Assembly (NCBI GenBank): GCA_017507125.1
Contig: JAFWBQ010000067.1
Span: forward strand, 1 to 34,227
Direction: 5' to 3'
DNA from: Lentisphaeria bacterium
GTDB taxonomy: Bacteria; Verrucomicrobiota; Lentisphaeria; Victivallales; Victivallaceae
Length of the DNA: 34,227 nucleotides
Both the position numbers and the translations under genes were made by a program. Shown here piece by piece: positions 1 to 11,411 of this stretch. Position 1 is the stretch's first letter, and every line of letters starts with the position of its first letter. Below the pieces are notes generated by a model. It did no database searches and had not been told where the DNA came from. It worked only from the letters and a program-made list of their open reading frames with translations.

Positions 1-131
1 AGCGCGCGCTCCGTCGTCTGAAAAAGAAACTGGACAAGGAAGGCACCCTCAAGGAACTGCGCAACCGCAGACACTATGAGAAACCCAGCGAAATCAAACG
101 CCGCGAGGCCAAGATGCACCGTCACCGGTAA
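1..131 (+). CDS. rpsU: 30S ribosomal protein S21 (bS21), 3' end only
   Basis: The frame beginning at base 3 reads ALRRLKKKLDKEGTLKEL, then NRRHYEKPSEIKRREAKM, and ends HRHR-stop at 129-131. This matches the C-terminal two thirds of bS21: the ALRRFKR-type helix, the RR-x-(Y/F)-YEKP turn and a basic C-terminal helix. bS21 binds the small subunit near the 3' end of 16S rRNA and helps initiation. The start codon lies outside the window. The tail is shorter than in Escherichia coli S21, as in many bacterial S21 proteins. A hairpin terminator follows directly. Identification is confident despite the truncation because the YEKP context is very specific. Confidence 0.9.
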   Translation, partial: RALRRLKKKLDKEGTLKELRNRRHYEKPSEIKRREAKMHRHR

Positions 132-144
132 GCTGAAGAAAAAG

Positions 145-180
145 TTCTCCGTCTCCTTAAAGAAGGCGGGGAATTTTTTT
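145..180 (+). terminator. Rho-independent terminator of rpsU
   Basis: The arms TTCTCCG (145-151) and CGGGGAA (167-173) pair with one G-U. An inner CCTT/AAGG stem and a 3-base bulge complete the hairpin, which is followed by seven T (174-180). It starts 14 bases after the rpsU stop. Confidence 0.7.
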
Positions 181-196
181 GCCCTTTTTCCGGAAA

Positions 197-236
197 TAAA
201 AAAGAGGAGAGAACAAAACGTCCCCCCTCTGTTTTT
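197..236 (-). terminator. Terminator of the TM-helix channel gene, probably bidirectional
   Basis: Arms at 203-212 and 221-230 form a 10-bp stem read on the minus strand, with two G-U pairs. It is followed on the minus strand by a T-rich run (197-202). On the plus strand the hairpin is followed by GTTTTT (231-236), so it may also back up the rpsU terminator. It lies between convergent genes. Confidence 0.65.
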
Positions 237-247
237 GAGCGGAAAAC

Positions 248-1714
248 TTACTTACGCAGTTTGTCCGACCAATCGTTGAGCAGTTTGGCAGCAGCTTCTC
301 TGCCCCCCACTCCGAAAGCGATGGCGGCTGCCACGCAGACGGCACCCAGGATCAACGTGAAGGCGATCTGAACGATGGAGTCGCCGATATTGAGGTTCCC
401 GATGGCAATGGCCGCGGTGAAGATGATCACAGCAATACGTACCACTGAAACAAGTATCTTTTCACATTTGCCCTCAAGCGCATCAGCGGCAACATTGGAA
501 AGCCAGATGCCGATAAGCAGCACTGCCACACTCAGAAGGATGTTTCCGCCGAAAGCGGCAAAAGTACGGATCAACTGGGCAAGCTGAGAGAATCCCAGGA
601 TCTCACAGGCACTCAGCACCGCCAGAACCACGATGACGATAAAGGTCAGTTTACCCACCACCGCTGAGGGAGGAAGGCTGTTTTCAGAACGCTTCCGCAA
701 GATGGACTCCATCAGACGGTCGAAGCCCAGCGCCGCCACCAGCTGGGCGACCAGAGCTGAAACAAATCCGCCGGCAAGAACAGCGGCAAAGATCAGCAGA
801 GCCGCTCCGATGATGTCTCCGGCAGCGTTGAGAAGTTTGTTGAAAAATCCGGTCACAGAGTTGGAAAGCGCTTCGATCTTGAGAGCCGTCAGAGAAGAAA
901 TGACCACAGGGATCGCCACCAGCACATAACTCACCACGCCGGCCATGGCAGCGATGCCCCCATTGCCGAAAAGTTTTGAAACACCGATCTTCTCACCGAA
1001 AGCGTCGAGCCGTGAAATGACCACCAGTCCTGCCACCGCACGGCGGATGATCCCGGCGACCCACAACCCCAGAAGCAGAATGGCTCCGGCGGCAATCAGA
1101 TTGGGAATGTAGGTGATGACCTTTTCAAACATCGCCTGAAGAGGAGCTGTGATGCCGTAGATCTTCAATGTATTGAGAATGGCGGGCAGGAAGAAAAGAA
1201 ACACAGTGTAGTACATGGTCTTTGCAGTATACTCTGCCACAGCCTCAGGATCTTTCGCTTTGGTCTGATCCGCCAGTTTTTCATGCAGATTGCTTTTGAG
1301 CATGGCGGTTTTGGTCAGGATCCTGACGATACCGGCGACGATCCAGGCGATCACCGCCAGGAGCAGAGCGCCGGCGATGTTGGGCACATAACGGGCGATG
1401 GAAGAGATGAACTCCTGCAGAGGAGTGGCGGCGGCTTCAAGTTTCAGGATGGAAAAACACCCCAGCACAGTGAAGAGCATGATGATCACATAGATCACCT
1501 TTCCGGCGATACTGTCAGCCTGACTCATGGGGGCAGGAGTTCCGTCGGGCAGCATGGGCGTCCGGGGCGAAAGGGTCCGCACCAAGTAAGAGGTCTTGCG
1601 GGAAAGGATGGAGGCAATAAGCCACCCTGCAAGCAAAAGGACCACGGCTCCGACAACGGCCAGAACACGACTGTCAACGATCATCTGCCAGATTTGTTTG
1701 AAAAAATCGTTCAT
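248..1714 (-). CDS. Mechanosensitive-channel-like protein with conserved TM-helix repeats
   Basis: The protein has 488 residues and is almost entirely hydrophobic segments, near residues 15-36, 70-92, 112-134, 165-183, 205-230, 255-278, 298-328, 352-375, 388-410 and 422-468. Several repeat the pattern NIAGALLLAVIAWIVAGIVR / NLIAAGAILLLGLWVAGIIR / GNILLSVAVLLIGIWLSN. That pattern is typical of the conserved TM-helix family related to MscS (Pfam TM_helix). The end, AIAFGVGGREAAAKLLNDW, resembles the MscS pore-helix end, but I see no MscS beta domain after it. The likely role is a small-conductance stretch-gated channel or related membrane protein; this is inferred from family. The start is supported by AGGAG about 7 bases upstream and a good promoter at 1768-1796. 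Confidence 0.8.
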   Translation of the reverse strand: MNDFFKQIWQMIVDSRVLAVVGAVVLLLAGWLIASILSRKTSYLVRTLSPRTPMLPDGTPAPMSQADSIAGKVIYVIIMLFTVLGCFSILKLEAAATPLQEFISSIARYVPNIAGALLLAVIAWIVAGIVRILTKTAMLKSNLHEKLADQTKAKDPEAVAEYTAKTMYYTVFLFFLPAILNTLKIYGITAPLQAMFEKVITYIPNLIAAGAILLLGLWVAGIIRRAVAGLVVISRLDAFGEKIGVSKLFGNGGIAAMAGVVSYVLVAIPVVISSLTALKIEALSNSVTGFFNKLLNAAGDIIGAALLIFAAVLAGGFVSALVAQLVAALGFDRLMESILRKRSENSLPPSAVVGKLTFIVIVVLAVLSACEILGFSQLAQLIRTFAAFGGNILLSVAVLLIGIWLSNVAADALEGKCEKILVSVVRIAVIIFTAAIAIGNLNIGDSIVQIAFTLILGAVCVAAAIAFGVGGREAAAKLLNDWSDKLRK

Positions 1715-1767
1715 TGGATTCTCCTGTTGTTATTTCAGATTGTTGGTGAACTGCGTTCGTCACAGTT

Positions 1768-1796
1768 AATATAATATACCGGAGTGTTTTTATCAA
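1768..1796 (-). promoter_or_regulatory. Sigma70-type promoter for the TM-helix channel gene
   Basis: Minus strand: TTGATA (1796-1791), 17-base spacer, TATATT (1773-1768), about 50 bases upstream of the start codon. Confidence 0.6.
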
Positions 1797-1856
1797 CTCA
1801 ATATTTGAAATTGTATAGTTTTTTTGCTGAAAAATTCAAAAATAAGAACAGTTTCC

Positions 1857-1885
1857 TTGTAATTTCGATCCCACGGTTGTAAATT
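1857..1885 (+). promoter_or_regulatory. Candidate promoter for uppS
   Basis: TTGTAA (1857-1862), 17-base spacer, TAAATT (1880-1885), 30 bases before the uppS start. The match to consensus is moderate and the surrounding region is AT-rich. Confidence 0.4.
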
Positions 1886-1915
1886 ATCAGAACGACAAAT
1901 TTCTGGAGGTAAAAA

Positions 1916-2602
1916 ATGGTCAATCATCTTGCCATTATCATGGACGGCAACGGCCGCTGGGCCGAAGAAAGGGGACTGACACGCAGTGACGGTCACAAAG
2001 CAGGAGCAAAACAAATCGGCGTGGCAGCCAGAGCCGCCATGAAAGCCGGGATCAAATATCTGACTCTTTACGCTTTCAGCACCGAAAACTGGAAACGTCC
2101 TGAGCCTGAAGTCAACTGCCTGATGGGACTCATCTCTGAGTTTGCCCAGAGCGAGCTCCCCAATATGATGCGGGACGGCGTCCGGCTCCGCACCATCGGA
2201 CGCACCGGAGACCTTCCCCTTGCATCAAGAAAAGCCCTTGAGTTCGCCATCAAACAGACCGAAAACAATGACAAACTGACCATCAACATCGCCCTGAGCT
2301 ACGGCGGCAGAGCTGAAATCGTGGATGCGGTCAACAAAATCATAGCAGAAAAGCGTACCACACCTCTGACTGAAGCAGATTTCGTTTCATACCTTTATGC
2401 GCCCGACGTTCCCGATCCCGATCTGCTGATCCGCACCGGCGGGGAAATGCGGCTGAGCAACTTTCTGCTGTGGGAGCTTTCTTATGCGGAATTTTATGTG
2501 ACCGACACCTACTGGCCCGACTTCTCAGAAGAGACTCTTGCTGAAGCTCTGGCAAGTTTCGGCGGCAGAAAACGCCGTTTCGGCGGTCTGAACAAAAAAT
2601 AA
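1916..2602 (+). CDS. uppS: Undecaprenyl diphosphate synthase (cis-prenyltransferase)
   Basis: The enzyme condenses eight isopentenyl diphosphates onto farnesyl diphosphate to make the C55 lipid carrier for peptidoglycan and surface glycans. It acts at the cytoplasmic face of the membrane. All family motifs are visible. HLAIIMDGNGRWA is at the N-terminus with the catalytic Asp at residue 10, followed by GHKAG, then YLTLYAFSTENWKRP, and RTGGEMRLSNFLLWELSYAE near the C-terminus. At 228 residues it is at the short end for the family, with the N-terminal extension missing. GGAGG lies about 6 bases before the ATG. The usual partners cdsA and dxr do not follow; the next genes are a cyclase-fold protein and a deacetylase-like protein with gaps of about 20 bases, so the three probably form an operon. 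Confidence 0.96.
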   Translation: MVNHLAIIMDGNGRWAEERGLTRSDGHKAGAKQIGVAARAAMKAGIKYLTLYAFSTENWKRPEPEVNCLMGLISEFAQSELPNMMRDGVRLRTIGRTGDLPLASRKALEFAIKQTENNDKLTINIALSYGGRAEIVDAVNKIIAEKRTTPLTEADFVSYLYAPDVPDPDLLIRTGGEMRLSNFLLWELSYAEFYVTDTYWPDFSEETLAEALASFGGRKRRFGGLNKK

Positions 2603-2624
2603 TCCACAAGGTCTTTGATTCATT

Positions 2625-3248
2625 ATGGAACTTATCAATCTGACCGCGCCTTTCAACAGGGCGCACATCTTTACTGAGCGGATCCCCCTCAAGTCCGACC
2701 ACACCGCCTATACCGGCATGGTCTACCACTACCGCCACGGCTCCATGGAAACCACCTATCTGGATCTTCCCGGACACATCGCCGAAACCGATGACGGTCA
2801 AAACGCCCGGAACTTTGATCTTCTTGCCTGCTACCGCAGAAAAGCGCTGCTGCTCAGGATCACTCCCCCTGCCAACGAGTACGGCATCACCCCCGCCGAT
2901 CTGGATCAGGCTCTGGCGGGCAGAGAGTGGCACGAGTGGATCGTTATCAACGCCCTCGGAGACCGCTCCGACGGATATCAGCCTGCTCGAAAGATCTATC
3001 TCACCCTTGAAGCGGTGGATCATCTCATCAAAAACGGCGTCAAGATCCTCTTCTCAGATTCCTGGGAGAGCCCCCGGCTGGACGGGGTCTTTCTGCGCCT
3101 TTTTGACTCCGGCGTCAGCGCCGTCTGCAATCTGGTGAATCTGCACAAGCTCCCCGGGGACAAGGAGTTTCTGCTGACTCTGAACTTTCTCCCCTATCCG
3201 GGCTGCGTGACCCAGATCCCCGCCACAGTCATTGCCGAGATCAACTGA
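2625..3248 (+). CDS. Cyclase-family (kynurenine formamidase-like fold) protein with degenerate metal site
   Basis: The protein has 207 residues. The segment METTYLDLPGHI aligns with the HxGTHxDxPxH metal and catalytic signature of the putative cyclase family (PF04199). The downstream segments LFSDSWESPRLDG and CNLVNLHKLPG fit the end of that fold. In this alignment the two His of HxGTH are Met and Tyr, while Asp, Pro and the last His remain. The classic zinc or manganese hydrolase chemistry is therefore doubtful. Family assignment is by motif and layout only, and the substrate is unknown. It lies 22 bases after uppS and 19 bases before the next gene, so is probably cotranscribed. The ribosome-binding site is weak (AAGG about 12 bases upstream). 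Confidence 0.6.
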   Translation: MELINLTAPFNRAHIFTERIPLKSDHTAYTGMVYHYRHGSMETTYLDLPGHIAETDDGQNARNFDLLACYRRKALLLRITPPANEYGITPADLDQALAGREWHEWIVINALGDRSDGYQPARKIYLTLEAVDHLIKNGVKILFSDSWESPRLDGVFLRLFDSGVSAVCNLVNLHKLPGDKEFLLTLNFLPYPGCVTQIPATVIAEIN

Positions 3249-3267
3249 TAAAAGGAGTTGTTTTTAC

Positions 3268-4389
3268 ATGAATCAGATCACTTCTCTGCGGAACGGAACC
3301 ATTGTCAACAAATTCTACGGCAAGGTGATTTCCGGCGTTCTTCAGCTCCCCGTGTCGGGCATTGCCGACGAGGACGCCCGCGTTTCCGTCAACGGCGTCG
3401 AGGCGCAGCGTCTGGGAGTCAACTTCACAGCCGTTGTGCCTGTTTCTGAAAAGGTGACAGAGATCACCATGACAGCGGAAAACACTCTGGGCAAAGTCAC
3501 TCACTCCATCCGGGTCGTCTATGACAAAGACTCCTTTCCCCGGTACAACTTTTTCACGGACGACAACAGTTTCTTCTGGACCGAACTGATCAAAACGAAA
3601 CCCAAATCTCTCTTTGACCAGTTCTATCTGAAGTTCTTCAAAAAGATGCACGATGAATACGGCACAAAGTTCACTCTGAACCTCTTTTTCAGAAACGACC
3701 ACGAACCTTGTGAACTTTCATCCATGCCCGACTGCTACAAAGGGGAATTTGCCGATAACGCCGACTGGCTGAAAATGTCCTGGCACGCCTATTCAGAGTT
3801 CCCCGACCGCCCCTACCAGAACGCCACGGCTGAAAAGGTGGCTTCTGACTACGATCTCATCAAGGGGGAGATCTGCCGCTTTGCCGGGGAGGAAAGTTTC
3901 ATTCCCCCTGTGGCTGCCCACTGGTCCATGGTCCGTCCTGACGGCATGGAAGAGCTGGTGAAACGGGGCGTCCGGGTCATGACCAGCCAATTCATCAATC
4001 CCAAAACCTCCCTGACGGAAAATCAGAAAGCCGCCCATCTGTGCGACATCGGATTCTTCCAGAATCTGCGGGAGTGTCTCTATCTGGAAAAAGAACAGAT
4101 GCTTTACAGCTTTGACCAGAATCTTCTCTATCTTCACGGCATGATCATCTGCAACTACTGGAAACCGGAGGAAATCGTACAGAAACTTGCAGAGATCAAG
4201 GCTGAATCACTGCACCATGAGATCCTCAGTCTGGAAACCCATGAGCAGTATACCTTCCCCGGTTACTTCAACTATCTGCCTGACCATACGGAGCGGATGG
4301 AAACCGCCATCCGCAGAGCAACCGAAATGGGATATGCCCCTGTCTTCTTCGCCGAAGGACTCCTGGGCAACAAGGTGTGGGAAGAATAA
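3268..4389 (+). CDS. Uncharacterised two-domain protein, polysaccharide-deacetylase-like
   Basis: The protein has 373 residues counted from ATG 3268, chosen because AAAGGAG lies 9 bases before it; an upstream in-frame start has no such site. Residues 8-85 look like a small beta-sandwich domain. The remainder resembles the NodB-type deacetylase/glycoside hydrolase barrel: NFFTDD near 95-99 in the place of the metal-binding Asp strand, SWHAY near 171-175, and ETHEQYTFPGYFNY with a closing GYAPVFFAEG strand near the C-terminus. The same layout is familiar from uncharacterised proteins of gut Firmicutes and Bacteroidetes. No signal peptide is visible, so it is probably cytoplasmic. The substrate is unknown. 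It could instead be a member of a related barrel family without deacetylase activity. Confidence 0.5.
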   Translation: MNQITSLRNGTIVNKFYGKVISGVLQLPVSGIADEDARVSVNGVEAQRLGVNFTAVVPVSEKVTEITMTAENTLGKVTHSIRVVYDKDSFPRYNFFTDDNSFFWTELIKTKPKSLFDQFYLKFFKKMHDEYGTKFTLNLFFRNDHEPCELSSMPDCYKGEFADNADWLKMSWHAYSEFPDRPYQNATAEKVASDYDLIKGEICRFAGEESFIPPVAAHWSMVRPDGMEELVKRGVRVMTSQFINPKTSLTENQKAAHLCDIGFFQNLRECLYLEKEQMLYSFDQNLLYLHGMIICNYWKPEEIVQKLAEIKAESLHHEILSLETHEQYTFPGYFNYLPDHTERMETAIRRATEMGYAPVFFAEGLLGNKVWEE

Positions 4390-4400
4390 AAAAAGCTCCC

Positions 4401-4451
4401 AAAAAAAAGAACCTGCTGCAAGATCATAAAAAAATCGCAGCAGGTTATTTT
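4401..4451. terminator. Bidirectional terminator between convergent genes
   Basis: The perfect 10-bp stem AACCTGCTGC (4410-4419) / GCAGCAGGTT (4437-4446) is followed by ATTTTTG on the plus strand. On the minus strand it is followed by eight T (plus-strand A at 4401-4408). It ends both the uppS group (+) and the pseudopilin group (-). Confidence 0.85.
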
Positions 4452-4463
4452 TGTATCTGTTTC

Positions 4464-5240
4464 TCAGTATTTCGGTCTTTCGTTACCGTAGTAATAGGGA
4501 CTTTTCAGATATTCCTGCCAGGGACTGCTGGTACAGTATTTGTTGATCAATGCCAAAGAAAAGACCTGAGTATGACCGTCCATAAAGACCACAGGAACGC
4601 TCTGGCCGCCCCTGTGGGACCACTTGAGACCGTTTAAGTTGGGACCGGGATTCAAATTGACGTACTGGGCGTGTGATTCAGGTCTGGCATCGGTGATCCA
4701 TACACGCCATGAAGGATTCCGCAGAAATCCCCATTTCAGCTGCTTACCGTTGACGCCGCTTGAATTGTATCCCTTTGCGTTGATATTGATGCTGTAATCG
4801 ATCTTGGCGCCGTAGTAGGTAGAGGTCTGATCTTTGCGCCCGGAACAGGAAAAAGGACCCGGTTTACTTGTGCTGACAAAGGCATCTTTGATAACAGAAA
4901 TTTTTCTGTGGTTCCCCACGTAATTCCCCCTGTAAAAACCGGCATAAGGTGCCGCCATAACGTACCACACGCCGCAATATTCGGGGGCGTAACCGTTCTG
5001 ATCGGCGCCCTGCTGGTAGGCAAAGTTCGCCCAGTCGTTGTTGTCGCTTGCATACTGCTGGGAGAAAAAGCCGCAGCTTTTGAGATTGTTGACACATCCG
5101 GAAACTTTTGCCCGGTCTCTTGCCTGCTGCAAGGCAGGCAGCAGCATGGCGGCGAGAATGGCAATGATGGCAATAACGACAAGGAGTTCGATCAAAGTGA
5201 AAAAACGGTTCTTTTTCAAAACAGAATTTTGTTTATTCAT
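4464..5240 (-). CDS. Pseudopilin-like secreted protein, H-X11-DG type (copy 1)
   Basis: The protein has 258 residues. The short basic leader [13 protein letters not shown] is followed by the type IV prepilin segment [16 protein letters not shown], whose conserved Glu is at mature position 5. The predicted cut lies just before Phe in a leader without the usual Gly. Then comes the helix [17 protein letters not shown], a variable Tyr/Trp/Gly-rich body with the CSGRK segment, and [17 protein letters not shown], an H-X11-DG variant of the H-X9-DG motif of PVC pseudopilins. It ends [12 protein letters not shown]. It would be cut by a prepilin peptidase and handled by a type II or type IV machine; its function is unknown. 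The ribosome-binding site is AGAGGAA. It is third in a three-gene tandem. Confidence 0.85.
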   Translation of the reverse strand: MNKQNSVLKKNRFFTLIELLVVIAIIAILAAMLLPALQQARDRAKVSGCVNNLKSCGFFSQQYASDNNDWANFAYQQGADQNGYAPEYCGVWYVMAAPYAGFYRGNYVGNHRKISVIKDAFVSTSKPGPFSCSGRKDQTSTYYGAKIDYSININAKGYNSSGVNGKQLKWGFLRNPSWRVWITDARPESHAQYVNLNPGPNLNGLKWSHRGGQSVPVVFMDGHTQVFSLALINKYCTSSPWQEYLKSPYYYGNERPKY

Positions 5241-5271
5241 AAGTTCCTCTCTGCAACAAAGTTAAAAATTC

Positions 5272-5328
5272 TTATTTTTCAGGTTCGCCGTGACCGCAGT
5301 AACAGGGACTTTACATATCCAAGGCAAT
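5272..5328 (-). pseudogene. Decayed 3' end of a pseudopilin gene
   Basis: Directly after the stop of copy 2, the same frame continues through a second stop (TTA at 5311-5313 on the plus strand) to SPCYCGHGEPEK-stop. The last 39 bases (5272-5310) match the end of copy 3 (6119-6157) at 34 positions, and all five differences are C/T. The distance from this fossil stop to the copy 1 start is 31 bases, the same as between copy 3 and copy 2. It is therefore the old 3' end of the gene that preceded copy 1. Confidence 0.7.
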
Positions 5329-6087
5329 TCAGTAAGAGTAATAAAAGGGGCCTCTGGTATATTCCCCCCACTGGGTGTTGTCGTGATATTTGCCAAGCAA
5401 AGGGGCGGGATGAATATCCGTATGTCCATCCATGTAGACCACAGGAACGCTTCTTCCCTCCAAATGGCTCCATTTCAAAGCGTTGAAATTCCCTCCCGCA
5501 TTCAAATTGACATACATGGCACTGGAGTTCTGCCTTACATCCATATTCCAGATCCTCCATCCCGGACGCCGCATCTTGGACCAGCGCAGCTGGCGGCTGC
5601 CGAGATTGGTCGTATTCTGGGCACCGATACCCGCAGCGTTGATACTGATACTGTAGTCGATCTTGGCGCCGTAACCGCCTGAAATCTGATCTTTACGCCC
5701 TGAACAGGAGAAGACTCCCGGCTGTTTGACAGGAACAAATTTTCCTTCCACCGCCGAAACAGCAGTCTTGCTGTACTTCTTGTAACCGGCATAGGGTCCC
5801 ACCATCACATACCAGACACCGCAGTAACCGGGAGCATATCCGTAGTTATCTTCACCTGCCATATAGGCAAAGGGCGCCCAGTCATTGTTATCACTGGCAT
5901 AAAACTGGGAATAGGAACAGCTTGTTTTGAGATTGCTGAGACACTTGGCGATCTTCCCCCGCTCTCTTGCCTGCTGCAAGGCGGGCAGCAGCATGGCGGC
6001 AAGAATGGCAATGATGGCAATAACGACAAGAAGTTCGATCAAAGTGAAAAAATGGCTCTTTTTCAAAACAGAATTTTGTTTGTTCAT
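5329..6087 (-). CDS. Pseudopilin-like secreted protein, H-X11-DG type (copy 2)
   Basis: The protein has 252 residues and is closely related to copies 1 and 3. The leader [13 protein letters not shown] is nearly identical to that of copy 1, followed by [16 protein letters not shown] and [17 protein letters not shown]. The body contains [21 protein letters not shown], written here as its key CSGRK and KIDYS elements, and the motif [17 protein letters not shown]. The C-terminus, [12 protein letters not shown], is shorter than in its sisters because of a stop inside the tail; the remaining homologous tail is still visible downstream as a pseudogene remnant. It is in the middle of the tandem, 31 bases after copy 3. 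Differences between the three are concentrated in the body, which suggests duplication and diversification of surface-exposed regions. Confidence 0.85.
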   Translation of the reverse strand: MNKQNSVLKKSHFFTLIELLVVIAIIAILAAMLLPALQQARERGKIAKCLSNLKTSCSYSQFYASDNNDWAPFAYMAGEDNYGYAPGYCGVWYVMVGPYAGYKKYSKTAVSAVEGKFVPVKQPGVFSCSGRKDQISGGYGAKIDYSISINAAGIGAQNTTNLGSRQLRWSKMRRPGWRIWNMDVRQNSSAMYVNLNAGGNFNALKWSHLEGRSVPVVYMDGHTDIHPAPLLGKYHDNTQWGEYTRGPFYYSY

Positions 6088-6118
6088 AAGTCTCTCTCTT
6101 TCTGCAGTAAAGGGGATC

Positions 6119-6925
6119 TTATTTTTTAGGTTTGTCGTGACCGTAGTAATAGGGACTGCTCAAATAAAGCTGCCAGGGACTTGAATTGTTGAAAACACGC
6201 AGCTTCGCCATGGTGAATGTACCTGTATGTCCGTCCATAAAGACAACGGGAACCACCTTGCCGCCCAGATGGGACCAGGTCAATCCGTCAAAGTTGACTC
6301 CGGCGTTCATATTGGTACCGCCGGGGATACCGGAAGTCCGGCGGACATCGGTCTGCCATACCCTCCAGCTGGGGCGGAGCGCCTTGCTCCACTGCATCTG
6401 CTTTCCGCCCAGATTGTTGTAGATATATCCGGCAGCGTTGTTATTGACGGAGTAATCAATTTTGGCGCCCCAGGTATTGCTGGTGTTGTTCTTTCTGCCT
6501 GAGCATGAGAAGACTCCCGGTTTCCTTGTGGTCACAAATTTGCGGGGCTGGATGGAAATGCGGTAGAAGTCATACTTGTAATAAGTTCCGGTATAGGGAG
6601 CTGTCAAAGCAAACCATGTTCCGCAGTAAGCAGGGGCATAACCTGAATAAGAGGCGCCGCTCAGGTAAGCAAAGGGAGCCCAGTCATTGTTGTCACCTGC
6701 ATACTGCTGAGCAAAGAAACCGCAGCTCTTGAGGTTGTTGAGACACCCGGAAACCTTGGCACGCTCCCGGGCATTCTGCAAGGCAGGCAGAAGCATGGCG
6801 GCAAGGATGGCAATAATGGCAATGACAACGAGGAGTTCAATCAGGGTAAAGCACTCATGCTTTACCCGCCGTACGGCGGAACTCCCGGCCAAAGTAATCG
6901 GAGAAACGGAATGCTTTTTCATCAT
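6119..6925 (-). CDS. Pseudopilin-like secreted protein, H-X11-DG type (copy 3) with unusual leader
   Basis: The protein has 268 residues and is the first gene of the tandem. It has the standard [16 protein letters not shown] segment, [17 protein letters not shown], a CSGRK segment, [17 protein letters not shown] and the tail [12 protein letters not shown]. The leader is about 25 residues long ([18 protein letters not shown], then RRVKHEC), twice that of copies 1 and 2. Its second half is encoded by two overlapping palindromes (6844-6879), described separately. AAGGAAG lies upstream of the ATGATG start and a promoter lies at 6996-7024. Cleavage before the Phe of FTLIE would release the whole leader, so the extra residues should not be in the mature protein. 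Function is unknown beyond the family. Confidence 0.85.
   Translation of the reverse strand: MMKKHSVSPITLAGSSAVRRVKHECFTLIELLVVIAIIAILAAMLLPALQNARERAKVSGCLNNLKSCGFFAQQYAGDNNDWAPFAYLSGASYSGYAPAYCGTWFALTAPYTGTYYKYDFYRISIQPRKFVTTRKPGVFSCSGRKNNTSNTWGAKIDYSVNNNAAGYIYNNLGGKQMQWSKALRPSWRVWQTDVRRTSGIPGGTNMNAGVNFDGLTWSHLGGKVVPVVFMDGHTGTFTMAKLRVFNNSSPWQLYLSSPYYYGHDKPKK
6844..6879 (-). repeat. Two overlapping palindromes in the leader codons of pseudopilin copy 3
   Basis: On the plus strand GGGTAAAGCA (6844-6853) and TGCTTTACCC (6858-6867) form a perfect 10-bp stem with a 4-base loop. CCGCCGTACGGCGG (6866-6879) is a perfect 14-base palindrome sharing two bases with the first. In gene orientation the pair ends inside the Phe-Thr codons of FTLIELL. 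Confidence 0.8.
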
Positions 6926-6995
6926 CTGCTTCCTTATCTGACAAAAAAATTACTTAAAAAAGAAGTGCAAACATGATTTTTTCTTTTCCTGAAGT

Positions 6996-7024
6996 AATAT
7001 ACTGTATATTTTTCAGAAAAACAA
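6996..7024 (-). promoter_or_regulatory. Promoter for the three-pseudopilin group
   Basis: Minus strand: TTGTTT (7024-7019), 17-base spacer, TATATT (7001-6996), about 70 bases before the copy 3 start. It lies between that gene and the mrp terminator. Confidence 0.5.
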
Positions 7025-7044
7025 GAGCAGAAAAAGAAAATTTG

Positions 7045-7081
7045 AAAAAAAAACTGCCGCCCGGTTCATTCCGGACGGCAG
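7045..7081 (-). terminator. Rho-independent terminator of mrp
   Basis: On the minus strand an 11-bp stem CTGCCGTCCGG/CCGGGCGGCAG (one G-U pair, 6-base loop, 7081-7054) is followed by nine T (7053-7045). It starts 16 bases after the mrp stop. Confidence 0.9.
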
Positions 7082-7097
7082 CTTGAAAAAAGTTTTT

Positions 7098-7943
7098 TTA
7101 CTGGCAGTCAAGGAGTTTGGCGATCATCTTGCGGAATTCATCCGCAGCAGGGGAGTTTTCCATCCGCACGAAAGGAGCGCCGTTGTCGCCGCCCTGACAG
7201 ATGGCAGGGTCAAGAGGCAGTTTGCCCAGGAAAGGCACATTGTACTTTGCGGCAAGCTCTTCACCGGCACCCGTTGAGAAGATGGAGTGGACTTCGCCGC
7301 ATTTGGGGCAGATGAAGGTGCTCATGTTTTCAACGATGCCGGAAACAGGGAATCCCAGCTGGTTGCAGAAGTTCAGGGACTTTGCTACATCAGAGGCCGC
7401 CACCTGCTGCGGCGTGGTGACAATGACCGCTTCGCCGCTTTCCAGCAGGTTCTGGCAGACGCTCAGGGGTTCGTCGCCGGTGCCCGGAGGGCAGTCAATG
7501 ACGAGAAAATCCAGTTCGCCCCAGTTGACTTCACCCAGAAGCTGTTTCACAACGGCGATCTTCATGGGTCCGCGCCAGATCACAGGAGAGTCGGGGGTCT
7601 CAAGAAGCATTCCCAGAGACATGACTTTGAGAGTTCCGGCGGTGATGGGTTCGATCATTTCGCCGTCGGAAAGGGGCTGTTCGGACTCCATGTTCACCAT
7701 CTTGGGGATGCTGGGTCCGTGGAAGTCCACATCAAGCAGACCCACTTTGTAGCCTTCCATGGAAAGTCCCATGGCAAGGTTGGCGGAAACGGTGCTTTTG
7801 CCCACGCCGCCTTTTCCGGACATGACCACGATCTGCCGTTTGATCTTGCTCAGGGCAAGACGCATTTTCCGGTCGCCGTCATCTTCGCACTTGTGTCCGC
7901 AGCTGGAACAGTTGCCGGCACACTTTTTTTCTTCTTCGCTCAT
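7098..7943 (-). CDS. mrp: Mrp/NBP35-type iron-sulfur cluster carrier ATPase
   Basis: The protein has 281 residues. This cytosolic P-loop ATPase binds a [4Fe-4S] cluster at a dimer interface and passes it to apo-proteins. The Walker A deviant motif GKGGVGKST is at 43-51, the switch segment DVDFHGPSIPK near 71-81, DCPPGTGDEPLS near 150-161, and the cluster-binding C-P-K-C pair at Cys212 and Cys215. An extra N-terminal Cys cluster (Cys8, 12, 15 and 19) precedes the ATPase domain. This recalls the N-terminal cluster site of NBP35 and occurs in Mrp proteins of anaerobes. The ribosome-binding site is AAGGAG 9 bases upstream. It lies 39 bases after lacZ on the same strand and may share its transcript. 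Confidence 0.93.
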   Translation of the reverse strand: MSEEEKKCAGNCSSCGHKCEDDGDRKMRLALSKIKRQIVVMSGKGGVGKSTVSANLAMGLSMEGYKVGLLDVDFHGPSIPKMVNMESEQPLSDGEMIEPITAGTLKVMSLGMLLETPDSPVIWRGPMKIAVVKQLLGEVNWGELDFLVIDCPPGTGDEPLSVCQNLLESGEAVIVTTPQQVAASDVAKSLNFCNQLGFPVSGIVENMSTFICPKCGEVHSIFSTGAGEELAAKYNVPFLGKLPLDPAICQGGDNGAPFVRMENSPAADEFRKMIAKLLDCQ

Positions 7944-7982
7944 TTTCTTTCGCTCCTTAATATATGAAAATTTATAATGAAG

Positions 7983-11306
<3,324 letters not shown>

Positions 11307-11338
11307 TTACTGAATTCCCCTTTCAGGACTCTCTCAAC

Positions 11339-11366
11339 TTGCTTTTTTTGAAATGTGTGCTATATT
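11339..11366 (+). promoter_or_regulatory. Promoter for argD-argF
   Basis: TTGCTT (11339-11344), 16-base spacer, TATATT (11361-11366) in the context TGCTATATTATA, 45 bases before the argD ATG. Confidence 0.5.
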
Positions 11367-11411
11367 ATATTTTCAATTATTGTCAAAATCGTTCAGGAGT
11401 TTGATTTTATT

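Noticed and set aside
1283..1774. Long plus-strand open frame opposite the channel gene
   Set aside because: It encodes a low-complexity His/Asp/Gly-rich product antisense to a clear membrane-protein gene, with no ribosome-binding site.
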